Shown here: one piece after another, positions 48,375-57,615 of the stretch
Numbering within the stretch: the stretch's first letter is position 1
Layout of the letters: every line of letters starts with the position of its first letter
DNA from: UBA4744 sp963707435
GTDB lineage: Bacteria; Actinomycetota; Acidimicrobiia; Spongiisociales; UBA4744
Assembly (NCBI GenBank): GCA_963707435.1
Contig: CAVPPF010000002.1
Location: 558,001-622,000 of the forward strand
Reading direction: 5' to 3'
DNA length: 64,000 bases
Program-made: the position numbers and the translations under genes
Notes under the pieces: model-generated
Seen by the model: only the letters and a program-made list of their open reading frames with translations
What the model was told of the DNA's origin: nothing
Databases searched by the model: none

Positions 48375-50057
48375 CTACTCGTCGGTGACGCAGCCCTCGG
48401 ACGCCGGCTTCACATTCCGGATGTACTTGAAGAGGGTGCCCCGGGTCGCCTGCAAGGGTGGCGCTATCCAGGCTGTGCGGCGCCGGGCCAATTCGCTCTC
48501 ATCGACCTCGAGTTCGATCGATCGGGTCTCCGAGTTGATGGTGACCGTATCTCCGTCCTCGACGAGCGCAAGCGGGCCGCCTTCCTGTGCTTCGGGCGTC
48601 ACATGTCCGATGATGAAACCGTGTGAGCCGCCCGAGAATCGACCGTCGGTGATGAGGGCAACTTCGCCGCCGAGACCGGCTCCAACGATGGCGGAAGTCG
48701 GAGTCAACATCTCCGGCATGCCGGGTCCGCCTTTCGGCCCCTCGTAGCGAATGATCACCACGTCGCCGGGATGGATCTCACCGCGCTCCAGTGAAGCCAG
48801 CATCGCCTCTTCTCGGTCGAAGGGACGGGCTCGCCCGGTGAACCGGAGGCCCTCTTTGCCGGTGATCTTGGCCACGGCGCCGTCCGGAGCCAGGCTGCCG
48901 CGCAGGATCGAGATGTGACCGGTGGGTTTGATGGGATCCGACCACGGCTGGATCACATCCTGGTCGTCGGCCAGACCGGGTAGATCGGCCAGGTTCTCGG
49001 CCATCGTGCGTCCGGTCACCGTCAGGCAATCGCCGTGCAGCGCATCGTGCTCCAGGAGCACCTTCAGAACGGCCGGCGTTCCGCCCACCCGGTGGAGATC
49101 TTCCATCACATACCGTCCGCTGGGTTTGAGGTCGGCCAGAAACGGGACCCGGTCGCTGATCGCCTGGAAATCATCGAGATGCAGCGAGACGTCGACCGAC
49201 CGCGCCATTGCCAACAGGTGCAGAACCGCGTTGGTCGATCCGCCTAAAAGCATGGTGAGGGTGATCGCGTTCTCGAATGCCTCCCGGGTCATGATGTCGG
49301 TCGGCCTGGTGTTGGTCTCGAGGAGGCCTCGGATCGCCGCGCCGGCCCGGAAGCACTCGTCCAGCTTGGCCGGATCGTTGGCGGGGATCGACGAGCTGTA
49401 CGGCAAGCTCATGCCGAGGGCCTCGATGGCGGCTGCCATCGTGTTGGCCGTGTACATGCCGCCACAGGCGCCGGCGCCCGGGCAGGCATGCCGGACGATG
49501 TCGAATCGCTCGGCTGCCGAAATCCGACCGGCGAGGTACTCGCCGTACGACTGGAAGGCGGAGACGATGTCGAGGGGTTCTCCCGAAACGCTCACGCCGG
49601 CCCGGATGGTCCCGCCGTACACCATGAGTGACGGCCGGTTGACCCGGCCCATCGCCATCAGCGCACCAGGCATGTTCTTGTCGCATCCGGGAATCGAGAT
49701 ATTGGCGTCGTACCACTGCGCCCGCATGACGGTTTCGATCGAGTCGGCGATGAGGTCTCGCGACTGGAGCGAGTAGCTCATCCCCTCCGTTCCCATCGAG
49801 ATGCCGTCGGACACACCGATGGTGTTGAAACGCATCCCCACCATCCCGGCCGCCTCCACACCGTCCTTGGCTGCGGCGGCCAGTTGGTCGAGATGCATGT
49901 TGCAGGAATTGCCTTCGTACCACATGCTGGCGATCCCCACCTGGGCCTTGGTCATGTCGACCTCGCTCAAGCCCGTGGCGTACAACATGGCTTGCGAAGC
50001 GCCCTGGGAGGCTGGTTCGGTGATGCGACGGCTGGTTCGGTTGAGCTGGTCGGGCAT
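48375..50057 (-). CDS. ilvD: Dihydroxy-acid dehydratase
   Basis: A 560-residue Fe-S dehydratase making the 2-oxo acid precursors of valine and isoleucine. The cluster cysteines are in GNSCNMH, SIPGCDKNMPG and PGAGACGGMYTANTM. Further motifs are TDGRFSGGSHGFIIGHV and PEAQEGGPLALVEDGD. ATG 50057 begins MPDQLNRTSRRIT; an in-frame ATG ten codons upstream is possible. It is separate from the ilvBNC operon and divergent from queG. Confidence 0.96.
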   Translation of the reverse strand: MPDQLNRTSRRITEPASQGASQAMLYATGLSEVDMTKAQVGIASMWYEGNSCNMHLDQLAAAAKDGVEAAGMVGMRFNTIGVSDGISMGTEGMSYSLQSRDLIADSIETVMRAQWYDANISIPGCDKNMPGALMAMGRVNRPSLMVYGGTIRAGVSVSGEPLDIVSAFQSYGEYLAGRISAAERFDIVRHACPGAGACGGMYTANTMAAAIEALGMSLPYSSSIPANDPAKLDECFRAGAAIRGLLETNTRPTDIMTREAFENAITLTMLLGGSTNAVLHLLAMARSVDVSLHLDDFQAISDRVPFLADLKPSGRYVMEDLHRVGGTPAVLKVLLEHDALHGDCLTVTGRTMAENLADLPGLADDQDVIQPWSDPIKPTGHISILRGSLAPDGAVAKITGKEGLRFTGRARPFDREEAMLASLERGEIHPGDVVIIRYEGPKGGPGMPEMLTPTSAIVGAGLGGEVALITDGRFSGGSHGFIIGHVTPEAQEGGPLALVEDGDTVTINSETRSIELEVDESELARRRTAWIAPPLQATRGTLFKYIRNVKPASEGCVTDE

Positions 50058-50122
50058 GTCGGAATCATAGGGCCGATCCGGCTCCACGCTTCGATGTGGG
50101 TCGGCTCAGATAACCTGCCCGG

Positions 50123-51226
50123 GTGCACGACTTCGTTACCCGACTCCAGGAAGCCGGCGCAGCCGCGGGGCTGGCCGACCTCGGGATCTGCAGGGTCGAG
50201 CCCTTCTTCGACGTCCGGACCGAAATGGACCGTCGAAAAGCAGAGGGCCCGGCCGGCCGGTTGCGCTTCACCTACACGGACACGGTCGTGGCCACCGACG
50301 TCAGACGATCCTATCCCTGGGCGGAACGTCTGGTGGTAGGAGCATCGAGCTACCTGCCTGCCGCGGGAACTCCCGGGCCCCTTCCGCCGAATCACGGCCG
50401 TGTGGCCAGGTTTGCGACCTCAGATCACTACGCGCCGTTACGCCGAGGACTCGAAGCAGTGAGCGGCCTTCTTCGCTCCGCCGGGTACCGGTCCGAGATC
50501 CTGATCGACGACAACCGTCTGGTCGATCGGGCCGCCGCTGTTCGCGCCGGGATTGCCTGGTGGGGCAAGAGCACGATGGCGCTGCTGCCGAAATACGGAC
50601 CGTGGACGCTGCTCGGGTCCGTGGTGACCGACGCCGAGGTACCGGTGAGCGAGGCGATGCGAAGGGACTGCGGGACCTGTGTCGCCTGTATTCCGGCCTG
50701 TCCGACCGGGGCTCTCGACGAAGAGGGAACGATTGATGCGACCCGGTGCATCTCGTACTGGGCGCAGATGCCGGGTGTCATCCCGGTGCCGATTCGGGAG
50801 GCCTGGGGAGACAGGTTGTACGGGTGCGATGCCTGCCTGGATGCTTGCCCGCCGGGCAGGCGCTGGTTGGACGTCGCTCCCGGTGGGAGAGACGGTGTGG
50901 ATCTCCTCGGTGTTCTGGCTGCAGCGGATGCAGGTCTTCTGAGCGCGTATGCCCACTTCTACATTCCCCGCAACGACCCGGACTTCCTGCGACGCAATGC
51001 ACTTGTTGCGCTCGGTCACCGTGGTTCGCCGGCGGCTGTTCCGATCGTGGCCGGGTATCTGGCCGCAAGCCGACCGATGCTCCGCTCCCATGCGGCGTGG
51101 GCGCTCGGGCGGATCGGCAGCGGCAACGCCCGCAGCGTCCTCGAGGCGGCGCTGAACTCAGAAGCCGATCCGGCCGTCACCACCGAAATCCAAACCGCCC
51201 TCGCGAACATGAAGGCAGCGGGTTGA
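50123..51226 (+). CDS. queG: Epoxyqueuosine reductase
   Basis: A 367-residue cobalamin-dependent enzyme for the last step of queuosine tRNA modification. The N-terminal B12-binding domain has DLGICRVEPF; a nitroreductase-like segment runs to about 170 (GIAWWGKSTMALLPKYGPW). Two [4Fe-4S] clusters are given by CGTCVACIPACP and CDACLDACP. HEAT-like repeats end the protein (RNALVALGHRGSPAAVPIV, HAAWALGRIGSGNARSVLE). GTG start. No other queuosine gene lies nearby. Confidence 0.93.
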   Translation: MHDFVTRLQEAGAAAGLADLGICRVEPFFDVRTEMDRRKAEGPAGRLRFTYTDTVVATDVRRSYPWAERLVVGASSYLPAAGTPGPLPPNHGRVARFATSDHYAPLRRGLEAVSGLLRSAGYRSEILIDDNRLVDRAAAVRAGIAWWGKSTMALLPKYGPWTLLGSVVTDAEVPVSEAMRRDCGTCVACIPACPTGALDEEGTIDATRCISYWAQMPGVIPVPIREAWGDRLYGCDACLDACPPGRRWLDVAPGGRDGVDLLGVLAAADAGLLSAYAHFYIPRNDPDFLRRNALVALGHRGSPAAVPIVAGYLAASRPMLRSHAAWALGRIGSGNARSVLEAALNSEADPAVTTEIQTALANMKAAG

Positions 51227-51279
51227 AGGTCGGGTAGTGAAGACCCTGTTGCTGCAGGGTGGGCGGTTACCCTGTTCCC

Positions 51280-51957
51280 ATGGCGGACCCGGTTGTATGC
51301 AGTCAATGTGGCGCCCGCAACTCGGCGGCGGCAGCGTGGTGCGGGCAGTGCTACGCGCCCCTCGGTGATCAGATCGAGGACACGGAGGCTTCCGACCCGG
51401 CCGGGAACCCGGTAGCGCCTCCAAACTCCGCTCCCGAGACGGTCGCCGCACCGGCGCCTCCCACCGGCGGCGAGAAACTCGACGGAGCCGCGGCACCGAA
51501 GAGCGATACCTGGGTGTGCTCGGTCTGTGACGTTGCCAATCCCCTGGCCGTGGAGGAATGCGCCGCCTGTGGTACGTCGATCTTCCGCTCGTTTGGGGCC
51601 GTGGAAGAAGAACGGGTCATGGTCGATCCTCAACAAGCACTGTTTCGATCCGTGATGTTCCCGGGACTGGGACACGCCTACGCCAAGCAGGGCTTGCTCG
51701 GCTCCGCTATCGGCGGGCTTGCCCTCATGTCCCTTGGGTTCGGGATCGGACTCGTGGCGACCGGCGTCGGGAGTTTCGGATGGCCGCTGCTGCTCGAAGC
51801 GGTGGGCGTGTGGGTCGTGGCGGCTTTCGACGCATACCGACTCGCTGAGGGGCAGGACGTCAAGAACCTGCTCCTCAGACCCCGAGTGATCACAGCACTC
51901 GTGGGATCGGCGATGGTGACGGTAATCCTGGCTGCGACGCTGCAGGGCCGGGTCTGA
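51280..51957 (+). CDS. Double zinc-ribbon membrane protein
   Basis: A 225-residue protein. Two zinc ribbons (CSQCGARNSAAAAWCGQC near the start and CSVCDVANPLAVEECAAC near residue 80) are joined by a Pro/Ala linker. Then come about four hydrophobic segments with FPGLGHAYAKQGLLGSAIGG, a motif common in small membrane proteins of the TM2/DUF type. Function unknown. It overlaps the next gene by one base. Confidence 0.7.
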   Translation: MADPVVCSQCGARNSAAAAWCGQCYAPLGDQIEDTEASDPAGNPVAPPNSAPETVAAPAPPTGGEKLDGAAAPKSDTWVCSVCDVANPLAVEECAACGTSIFRSFGAVEEERVMVDPQQALFRSVMFPGLGHAYAKQGLLGSAIGGLALMSLGFGIGLVATGVGSFGWPLLLEAVGVWVVAAFDAYRLAEGQDVKNLLLRPRVITALVGSAMVTVILAATLQGRV

Positions 51958-52226
51958 TGCGCTGGGTCTTTGCGCTCGCCCTCGTCTTGGGCATGGTGGC
52001 GCTCATCGCCTGGGCCCTGCTGCAGGGCCGCGTTGCGGAGCGGCGCCCCGGCCCCGCCGCGATCAGAGGCATCGCCGCTTCGGTTGCCTTCGGGATGGGC
52101 GGGCTATCGGCGGCGTATGCCGGCTGGAATCTGTGGCTGGCGACGGTGGGAGCCGTGGCAGCGGCGGCCGTTGCCGCCTGGTACGCCGGAAGGGCGGACC
52201 GGTCGAAGGGTCAGGGCGGGGGCTGA
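51957..52226 (+). CDS. Small membrane protein, function unknown
   Basis: An 89-residue protein with three hydrophobic segments (FALALVLGMVALIAWALL, GIAASVAFGMGGLSAAYAG, LATVGAVAAAAVAAWYAG) and a short Lys/Gly-rich tail. Its ATG shares a base with the stop before it, and its own stop shares a base with the next start, so it is part of a tight three-gene set. Confidence 0.6.
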   Translation: MRWVFALALVLGMVALIAWALLQGRVAERRPGPAAIRGIAASVAFGMGGLSAAYAGWNLWLATVGAVAAAAVAAWYAGRADRSKGQGGG

Positions 52227-52984
52227 TGCAGATAGTCGCCGATGTGCACGGTGAATTCGACGCGCTGGCGAAGCTCGCTCGATCGGGCGAAAGCCTCCTG
52301 ATACTCGGCGATCTCATCAACTACGTGGACTATCGCACGATGGACGGCATCGCTGCAGAGGTCCTGGGGAAGGCGTTTGTGAAGCAGGTTGCCCATTTCC
52401 GCGCCGTCGGCGACTACGGCGGATCCCGGGCATTGTGGCGTGAACACATGGCCGGCCGCGAGTCGGAGATCCGCAGGCAGATCGGAGAGCACGTCCGCAG
52501 GCAATATGAAGACACCGGGCGTGCGCTGGAAGGGGGCGTTTCCTACGTCACGTACGGCAACGTCGATTGGCCGGAGGCGTTGCGGGCTTGTCTGCCGGCA
52601 GGTTCGACCTTCGTCGACGGCGAGGTCGTTGAGATCGAAGGTCTGCGGGTCGGCTTTGTCGGCGGCGGAGCTCCAACCCCGCTGGGTGTGTCCGGTGAGG
52701 TTTCGGAAGAGGAGATGGCCGGGAAACTGGAGAACCTCGGTCCGGTTGAGATTCTGTGCTCACATATGCCGCCCGCCGTTGCCGCGCTGCACACCGACGT
52801 CATCACGGGTCGTGTCGAGGGGAGCTCGATCGCCATCCTCGACTATGTGATGGAGCATCAACCGCGCTTCCACTACTTCGGCGACATTCACCAGCCTCAG
52901 GCAAGCCGGTGGCGCCTCGGTGAGACCCGCTGCGTGAACGTTGGCTACTTCCGAGCGACAAAACACGCGATTCGCCACCCGTGA
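52226..52984 (+). CDS. Calcineurin-type metallophosphoesterase
   Basis: A 252-residue phosphoesterase with the family metal motifs: DVHGEFDAL, GDLINYVDYR, YGNVDWPEAL, CSHMPPA and FGDIHQPQASRW. The last strand NVGYFRATKHA is typical. The second motif has GDLINY instead of GDxVDR. The substrate cannot be told. ATG 52226 gives a TGATG junction with the previous gene; longer in-frame starts lie in that gene. Confidence 0.85.
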   Translation: MQIVADVHGEFDALAKLARSGESLLILGDLINYVDYRTMDGIAAEVLGKAFVKQVAHFRAVGDYGGSRALWREHMAGRESEIRRQIGEHVRRQYEDTGRALEGGVSYVTYGNVDWPEALRACLPAGSTFVDGEVVEIEGLRVGFVGGGAPTPLGVSGEVSEEEMAGKLENLGPVEILCSHMPPAVAALHTDVITGRVEGSSIAILDYVMEHQPRFHYFGDIHQPQASRWRLGETRCVNVGYFRATKHAIRHP

Positions 52985-53052
52985 TCGCCTTTTCGTAGTC
53001 CGCCGGATCGCTACCCTGGTTTCAGCAAACAGTCAAAGGAGCACGAAGGACC

Positions 53053-53499
53053 ATGGCTGAGGGAACAGTCCAGAGCATTGAAATCCCTGCTTCACCCGAG
53101 TTCATCTTCGAGGTCCTTGCCGATCTCGAGCTGTATCCCGAGTGGATTACTGCAATGCGGGAAGTCGAGGTCCTCGAACGGGACGGGGACAATCGACCCA
53201 AGCGCGCCCGTTTCCTGGTGGATGCCATGATCAAAGAAATCGCGTACGACCTCGACTACGAGCACGAACCTCCCGTTCGCATGTCCTGGACTGCCGTGCC
53301 GGGGGAAGACATCAAGCAGATGGTCGGGTCGTACGAACTCACCGAACTCGACAATGGTGAGACCGACGTGGTGTATGCGTTGATGGTTGAGCCGGAGTTC
53401 AAGGTACCCGGGTTCTTGCGCCGTCAGGCCGAGCGACAACTGATCAGCACGGCACTGCGCGGGCTGAAGCGGCGGGTCGAGGAGCTCTCCGCCGACTGA
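53053..53499 (+). CDS. SRPBCC-fold (START-like) protein
   Basis: A 148-residue protein with the helix-grip fold of the polyketide cyclase/SRPBCC group (IEIPASPEFIFEVLADLELY, PEWITAMREVEVLERD, ending RRQAERQLISTALRGLKRRV). Such proteins bind lipids or hydrophobic ligands. The AAAGGAG at about 53034 is its ribosome site. The stop shares a base with the ArsA-family gene, a pair seen in many actinobacteria. Confidence 0.85.
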   Translation: MAEGTVQSIEIPASPEFIFEVLADLELYPEWITAMREVEVLERDGDNRPKRARFLVDAMIKEIAYDLDYEHEPPVRMSWTAVPGEDIKQMVGSYELTELDNGETDVVYALMVEPEFKVPGFLRRQAERQLISTALRGLKRRVEELSAD

Positions 53500-54674
53500 T
53501 GCGCATCGTCCTGGTCACCGGGAAGGGGGGCGTCGGCAAAACCACAGTGGCGGCTGCGACCGCACTACGCGCTGCCGATGCCGGCCATCGGACCCTGGTT
53601 CTGTCGACCGATCCGGCCCACAGCCTTGCCGATGCTTTCGATGTCGCCCTCGGCGACGAACCCCGACACCTCAGCCGGGACCTCGACGGCCAGCAGATCG
53701 ATACGCAGAGCAGACTCGAGGCGTACTGGGGCGAGATTCGCGACCAGCTCATGGCCATCCTCGATTGGGGAGGAGTACGCGGGCTCGAAGCGGAGGAGTT
53801 CCTGGTCTTCCCCGGCATGGATGAGCTGTTCGCTCTGGTAGAGGTGCAGCGTCACGCTGCATCCGGCCTCTACGACACCTTGATCGTCGATTGTGCCCCC
53901 ACCGCCGAAACCCTGCGTCTGCTGAGCTTGCCCGAGGTGCTGTCGTGGTATTTCGATCGGGTCTTCCTCACCCAGAAGCGAGTCATGAAGGCTGCTCGAC
54001 CGGTACTGAGCCGGGTGACGAGTATGCCGATTCCCGGCGATGAGGTCTACGACGCTGCCGAGAATGTCTTCTTTGCCATCGAGCGGGCCCGCCGGCTCCT
54101 GCTCGACCCGACGGTTACGACCGCACGGCTCGTCGTCAACCCGGAGAAGATGGTGGTGAGTGAGGCCCGGAGGACCTACACGTACCTGTCGCTGTTCGGG
54201 TATGCCATAGACAGCGTTGTTGTCAACCGGATTCTGCCGGCCGACCTCTCCGACCCGTACTTCAGTCGCTGGCAGATTATCCAGGGCGAACACCTGAAAG
54301 ACATCGAACGCTCATTTGCAGACGTGCCCGTGTTGCGCCTGCGCTTGTTCGATGAGGAGATGACCGGCACCGACAAACTCCGGACGCTCAGCAGCGAACT
54401 CTACGGCGACCGTGATCCTGCCGTCGGTTTCCCGGGTCGCCGGCCGTTCCGTGTCGTCGAGGAGCCGAATCAGGTAGCGCTCGAGATCGATATGCCCTTC
54501 GTCGCGAAGGAAGAGGTCGATGTGGTCCGGGACGGTCACGAGGTGTACATCACGGTCGGCGCCTATCGCCGGTCGTTCGTGTTGCCGGATTCGCTGCACC
54601 GTCGTGATGTCGTGGGTGCCAAACTGGAGGGCGGAGTCCTCAGGGTGAGGTTCAGCGAGCATCGGGGGAAATGA
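53499..54674 (+). CDS. ArsA/Get3-family ATPase
   Basis: A 391-residue protein. The deviant Walker A is GKGGVGKTTVAAATALRAAD, switch I is STDPAHSLADAFD and switch II is VDCAPTAETLRLLSLPE. Residues from about 315 form a small all-beta HSP20-like C-terminal domain (ALEIDMPFVAKEEVDVVRDG, VLPDSLHRRDVVGAKLEGGV). It has no arsenic-resistance neighbours, so a chaperone or lipid-handling role with the SRPBCC partner is more likely. Confidence 0.9.
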   Translation: MRIVLVTGKGGVGKTTVAAATALRAADAGHRTLVLSTDPAHSLADAFDVALGDEPRHLSRDLDGQQIDTQSRLEAYWGEIRDQLMAILDWGGVRGLEAEEFLVFPGMDELFALVEVQRHAASGLYDTLIVDCAPTAETLRLLSLPEVLSWYFDRVFLTQKRVMKAARPVLSRVTSMPIPGDEVYDAAENVFFAIERARRLLLDPTVTTARLVVNPEKMVVSEARRTYTYLSLFGYAIDSVVVNRILPADLSDPYFSRWQIIQGEHLKDIERSFADVPVLRLRLFDEEMTGTDKLRTLSSELYGDRDPAVGFPGRRPFRVVEEPNQVALEIDMPFVAKEEVDVVRDGHEVYITVGAYRRSFVLPDSLHRRDVVGAKLEGGVLRVRFSEHRGK

Positions 54675-54675
54675 C

Positions 54676-54864
54676 ATGACCGATCGTCCATCCTTGGGAC
54701 AAGGGCTGAGTCGGGGCGGGCGCCGGGTAGCCATTCACCTGCTCAAGGCCGGTGTCGAAGTCCTGCGTGGTGTGGAGGGGTTCTTCGAGGAGCTGGCCAC
54801 CGCCACCCGCGGCGACGCTCCGGAAACCCAAAAGAAAGGTCCGAAGCGGATCCCGCTCGAGTAA
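54676..54864 (+). CDS. Small helical protein of the ArsA operon
   Basis: A 62-residue protein starting one base after the ArsA-family stop. RRVAIHLLKAGVEVLRGVEGF predicts an amphipathic helix, and the end KKGPKRIPLE resembles the (K/R)RIP(I/L)E ends of short actinobacterial proteins. No function known. The position suggests it works with the ArsA/SRPBCC pair. Confidence 0.6.
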   Translation: MTDRPSLGQGLSRGGRRVAIHLLKAGVEVLRGVEGFFEELATATRGDAPETQKKGPKRIPLE

Positions 54865-54961
54865 CCCTTCGTCTTCTTCGGTTGGGAGGGACGTTCGGCC
54901 CCAGGCGTGGCCGGTGTTTGCAGCGAGGTCGAGGTGGCCATGCTCGCTACGCTGATCACCC

Positions 54962-55891
54962 ATGAAGACCATTGGTATCGACCTTGGTGGGACCAAGATG
55001 TCTGCCGGCCTCATGGACGGACCCGGCACCATCGTCGAGAAGCTCACGGTCGACCGACCGGTCCATCAGGCCGGGATGGAGCAGGGTCCGCTCGAACTCG
55101 CCGCGAAGCTGATGCAACCGGAGGTCGCAGCCATCGGCCTGGGTGCAGCCGGACTGGTGAGCCGGCCCGATGGCCGGCTCGTGTGGGGTCCCAACGTGGT
55201 CGGCCGGGACATCCCGTTCAAGGATCTCCTCGAAGGACGTTTTGGTCTTCCCGTCGTGGTCGACAACGATGCCAACCTGGCCGCCCTGGCCGAGTCGCAA
55301 CTCGGCGCCGGCCGCGGTCACCGCCATGTGCTGCTGCTGACGCTCGGCACCGGCATCGGGGGAGGGATCGTGATCGACGGGGACATCTATCGGGGCCGAG
55401 CGTTCGCAGGAGAAGTCGGGCACATGACGCTCGATGTTGGCGGCCCGCAGTGCACGTGCGGTCAGCGGGGCTGTTGGGAAACGTTTGCATCGGGGCGGCG
55501 CCTCGACCAAAGCGCCCGGGATCTCGCAGCCGCAGATCCATCGGGCCTGACGGCGGAACTCGCCGGGCCCGGATCAGCCACCGGGTTCCACCTGACGGAA
55601 GCTGCGCTCCGGGGCAACGCGCAGGCCGTCCAGGCCTTCGCCGAGATGGGCTGGTGGCTGGGGGTCGGCCTTGCGAGCTTGGTCGTCGTATTGGACCCGG
55701 ACGTGATCATTGTCGGCGGCGGGGCCGCCCGGGCAGGCGACCACCTGCTCCAGCCGGCTCGTGACGCGATGGCCGATGCTCTGGAAGGGTCGAAGTTCCG
55801 CGCCCCAACCCCGATCGTCGCGGCCCGGTTGGGCGAAGATGCCGGGATCGTTGGGGCCGGATTGGCTGCAGCGGAGCTGGCTCGTGGGTGA
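54962..55891 (+). CDS. ROK-family sugar kinase (glucokinase-like)
   Basis: A 309-residue kinase. The phosphate loop is GIDLGGTKMSAGLMD, the catalytic Asp is in VVVDNDANLAALAE, the second ATP loop is TLGTGIGGGIVIDG, and the zinc and signature region is GEVGHMTLD then CTCGQRGCWETFASG. The adenosine motif is PDVIIVGGGAARAG. Closest in pattern to actinobacterial glucokinase, but other sugars are possible. It ends within the next gene by 8 bases. Confidence 0.9.
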   Translation: MKTIGIDLGGTKMSAGLMDGPGTIVEKLTVDRPVHQAGMEQGPLELAAKLMQPEVAAIGLGAAGLVSRPDGRLVWGPNVVGRDIPFKDLLEGRFGLPVVVDNDANLAALAESQLGAGRGHRHVLLLTLGTGIGGGIVIDGDIYRGRAFAGEVGHMTLDVGGPQCTCGQRGCWETFASGRRLDQSARDLAAADPSGLTAELAGPGSATGFHLTEAALRGNAQAVQAFAEMGWWLGVGLASLVVVLDPDVIIVGGGAARAGDHLLQPARDAMADALEGSKFRAPTPIVAARLGEDAGIVGAGLAAAELARG

Positions 55892-56309
55892 GCCGCTGCG
55901 CCCCGATGCGGTCATCGGCCCGGAAGGACGGCGCCGGCCCGACACCCGCAACCGGGTGAAGGAGATAACGCTGGCTCTCCCCAACCTGGTCAAGCTGCTC
56001 GGCCGGCTGATTCGCGACCCGCGCGTGCCGGCCGGGAGCAAGGCACTGGCCGGAGCGGCGCTGGCCTACGTCGCATCCCCCATCGATTTCGTGCCGGATC
56101 TCATCCCGGTTCTGGGAAGGTCCGACGACGTGTTCGTCGCCATCTTTGCCCTCCATCATCTGATCCGGACCGCAGGGGAAGACGTTGTCGTCGAGCATTG
56201 GGACGGGTCGCTCGACGTCCTGGAATACGTCAACACCCTCTTCGACGTGGCCGCGCGGTTTGTTCCCCTACGCGTCCGCTGGACCCTGAACAGGCTCCTG
56301 GGCCGATGA
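55884..56309 (+). CDS. YkvA/DUF1232 small membrane protein
   Basis: A 141-residue protein. The DUF1232 core is plain: LIRDPRVPAGSKALAGAALA, YVASPIDFVPDLIPVLG and DDVFVAIFALHHLI. The core holds one or two membrane helices; the family has no known role. GTG 55884 overlaps the kinase stop and the stop overlaps the next ATG (ATGA). Confidence 0.85.
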   Translation: MGEPLRPDAVIGPEGRRRPDTRNRVKEITLALPNLVKLLGRLIRDPRVPAGSKALAGAALAYVASPIDFVPDLIPVLGRSDDVFVAIFALHHLIRTAGEDVVVEHWDGSLDVLEYVNTLFDVAARFVPLRVRWTLNRLLGR

Positions 56310-57136
56310 ACACCAGAATCTCCCTTACCCTGCCGCAGTTCCGCCACGAAGCGGGTCCCATGCTCGACGCCGCCCGCCGCGCCGAAACGCTCGGGTTCGA
56401 TGGCGTTTACGTCTTCGACCATCTCTTTCCGCTGGGAAGTCCCGACCGGCCGATCTTCGAGGGCTTCGTCGCCCTGGGTGCCGTGGCAGCAGTAACCAGC
56501 CGAATCACCGTCGGGACGCTGGTGATCCGGGCCCCGATCCGCCCCGCCCGGACGACCGCCAGAGCAGCCTGGTCCGCCCAGGCGATCAGTGGAGGAAGGC
56601 TGACGCTGGGGCTCGGGGCCGCCGACTCGCTCTCGAAACCCGAATTCGAGGCCTACGGCCTTCCGTTCGGCAGCGTTGAGGAAAGGATCGGCTCGGTTCG
56701 GGAAACCATCGAGGCACTCCATCTGCCGGAGCTGCACGTACCGGGGGTTGCCGTCCCCAGGACCTGGATCGGGGGACGATCCGCGGCTGTTCGGGAGTTG
56801 GCCGCGGAGGTCGCCGACGGGTGGAACGCGTGGGGTGGCACTCCGGGGCAGCTCGCTCGCGACGGCGCTGAGGTTCGTGAGCGAGCCGGCCGACCCTTCG
56901 AAGTGAGCTGGGGCGGGCAGGTCCTGCTGGCTCCCGACGAGGACCGGCTGGGGGAGTGGCTGGCGACCCGCGACGATGCGGACCGCCTGGTTGCCGGGAC
57001 CGCGGGCGGTGTGGCGGAACAGCTTCGCGCCTACGTTGAGGCGGGCGCGAACGAGCTGGTCCTATCGCTTCTGTCGTCACCCGGCTGGGACTCGTGGGAT
57101 CTGTTTGTCGACGAGGTTCGCCCCCTGCTCGGCTAG
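56306..57136 (+). CDS. LLM-class (luciferase-like) flavin-dependent oxidoreductase
   Basis: A 276-residue TIM-barrel protein. The N-terminus ISLTLPQFRHEAGPMLDAAR with AETLGFDGVYVFDHLFPLG, then RITVGTLVIRAPIRPA and QAISGGRLTLGLGA, and PRTWIGGRSAAVRELAAEVA are class-typical. It may use F420 or FMN, which sequence alone does not settle. The ATG forms ATGA with the DUF1232 stop. Confidence 0.87.
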   Translation: MNTRISLTLPQFRHEAGPMLDAARRAETLGFDGVYVFDHLFPLGSPDRPIFEGFVALGAVAAVTSRITVGTLVIRAPIRPARTTARAAWSAQAISGGRLTLGLGAADSLSKPEFEAYGLPFGSVEERIGSVRETIEALHLPELHVPGVAVPRTWIGGRSAAVRELAAEVADGWNAWGGTPGQLARDGAEVRERAGRPFEVSWGGQVLLAPDEDRLGEWLATRDDADRLVAGTAGGVAEQLRAYVEAGANELVLSLLSSPGWDSWDLFVDEVRPLLG

Positions 57137-57156
57137 CGACAGAGCCCGCGTGATGT

Positions 57157-57513
57157 CTACGCGCCGTCTTTCATGTCGCACCATGCCCGGATGACGGCTT
57201 CGAGTTCGGCCCGGGCCGCGCCCACCTCCTCGGTACTCAGGAAACGCATGACGCGAGCTGTGTCGCCTTCACCCTCGAGGCGGGGATGATCTCCGGGGAT
57301 GGTCGCGCCCCGGTGGAACAGAAGGCTGACCAGTTTCTTGGCAGGGTTGAAGCTGGCGATGTTCCCTTTGTACATGAACGTGGGTGTCGACCATTTGATG
57401 GTCTCCTCGACTCGCGAGTCGGTCTGAAGGATGATGGTCCGCACTTCGAGCATCGCTTCGGCCATCGGGGGTTGCTTCTCGGCAAACCAGGCGTCCACCT
57501 CGGGGTTCGTCAT
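57157..57513 (-). CDS. DUF1801-family protein
   Basis: A 118-residue protein of the DUF1801/YdhG type. It has MLEVRTIILQTDSRVEETIK, WSTPTFMYKGNIASFNPAK and KLVSLLFHRGATIPG, then a helical end (VGAARAELEAVIRAWC). The fold is known but its function is not. It converges on the oxidoreductase and is divergent from the aminotransferase. Confidence 0.8.
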   Translation of the reverse strand: MTNPEVDAWFAEKQPPMAEAMLEVRTIILQTDSRVEETIKWSTPTFMYKGNIASFNPAKKLVSLLFHRGATIPGDHPRLEGEGDTARVMRFLSTEEVGAARAELEAVIRAWCDMKDGA

Positions 57514-57615
57514 CGGTGGCCCTTCCTCGCGGGAGCTTCCTCGCCCACCCTATTCGCGATTGCATCGGGCGTGCCGGATGAGTTGGTACGCTTGGCGGGC
57601 TCGGGAGGTCACTGC

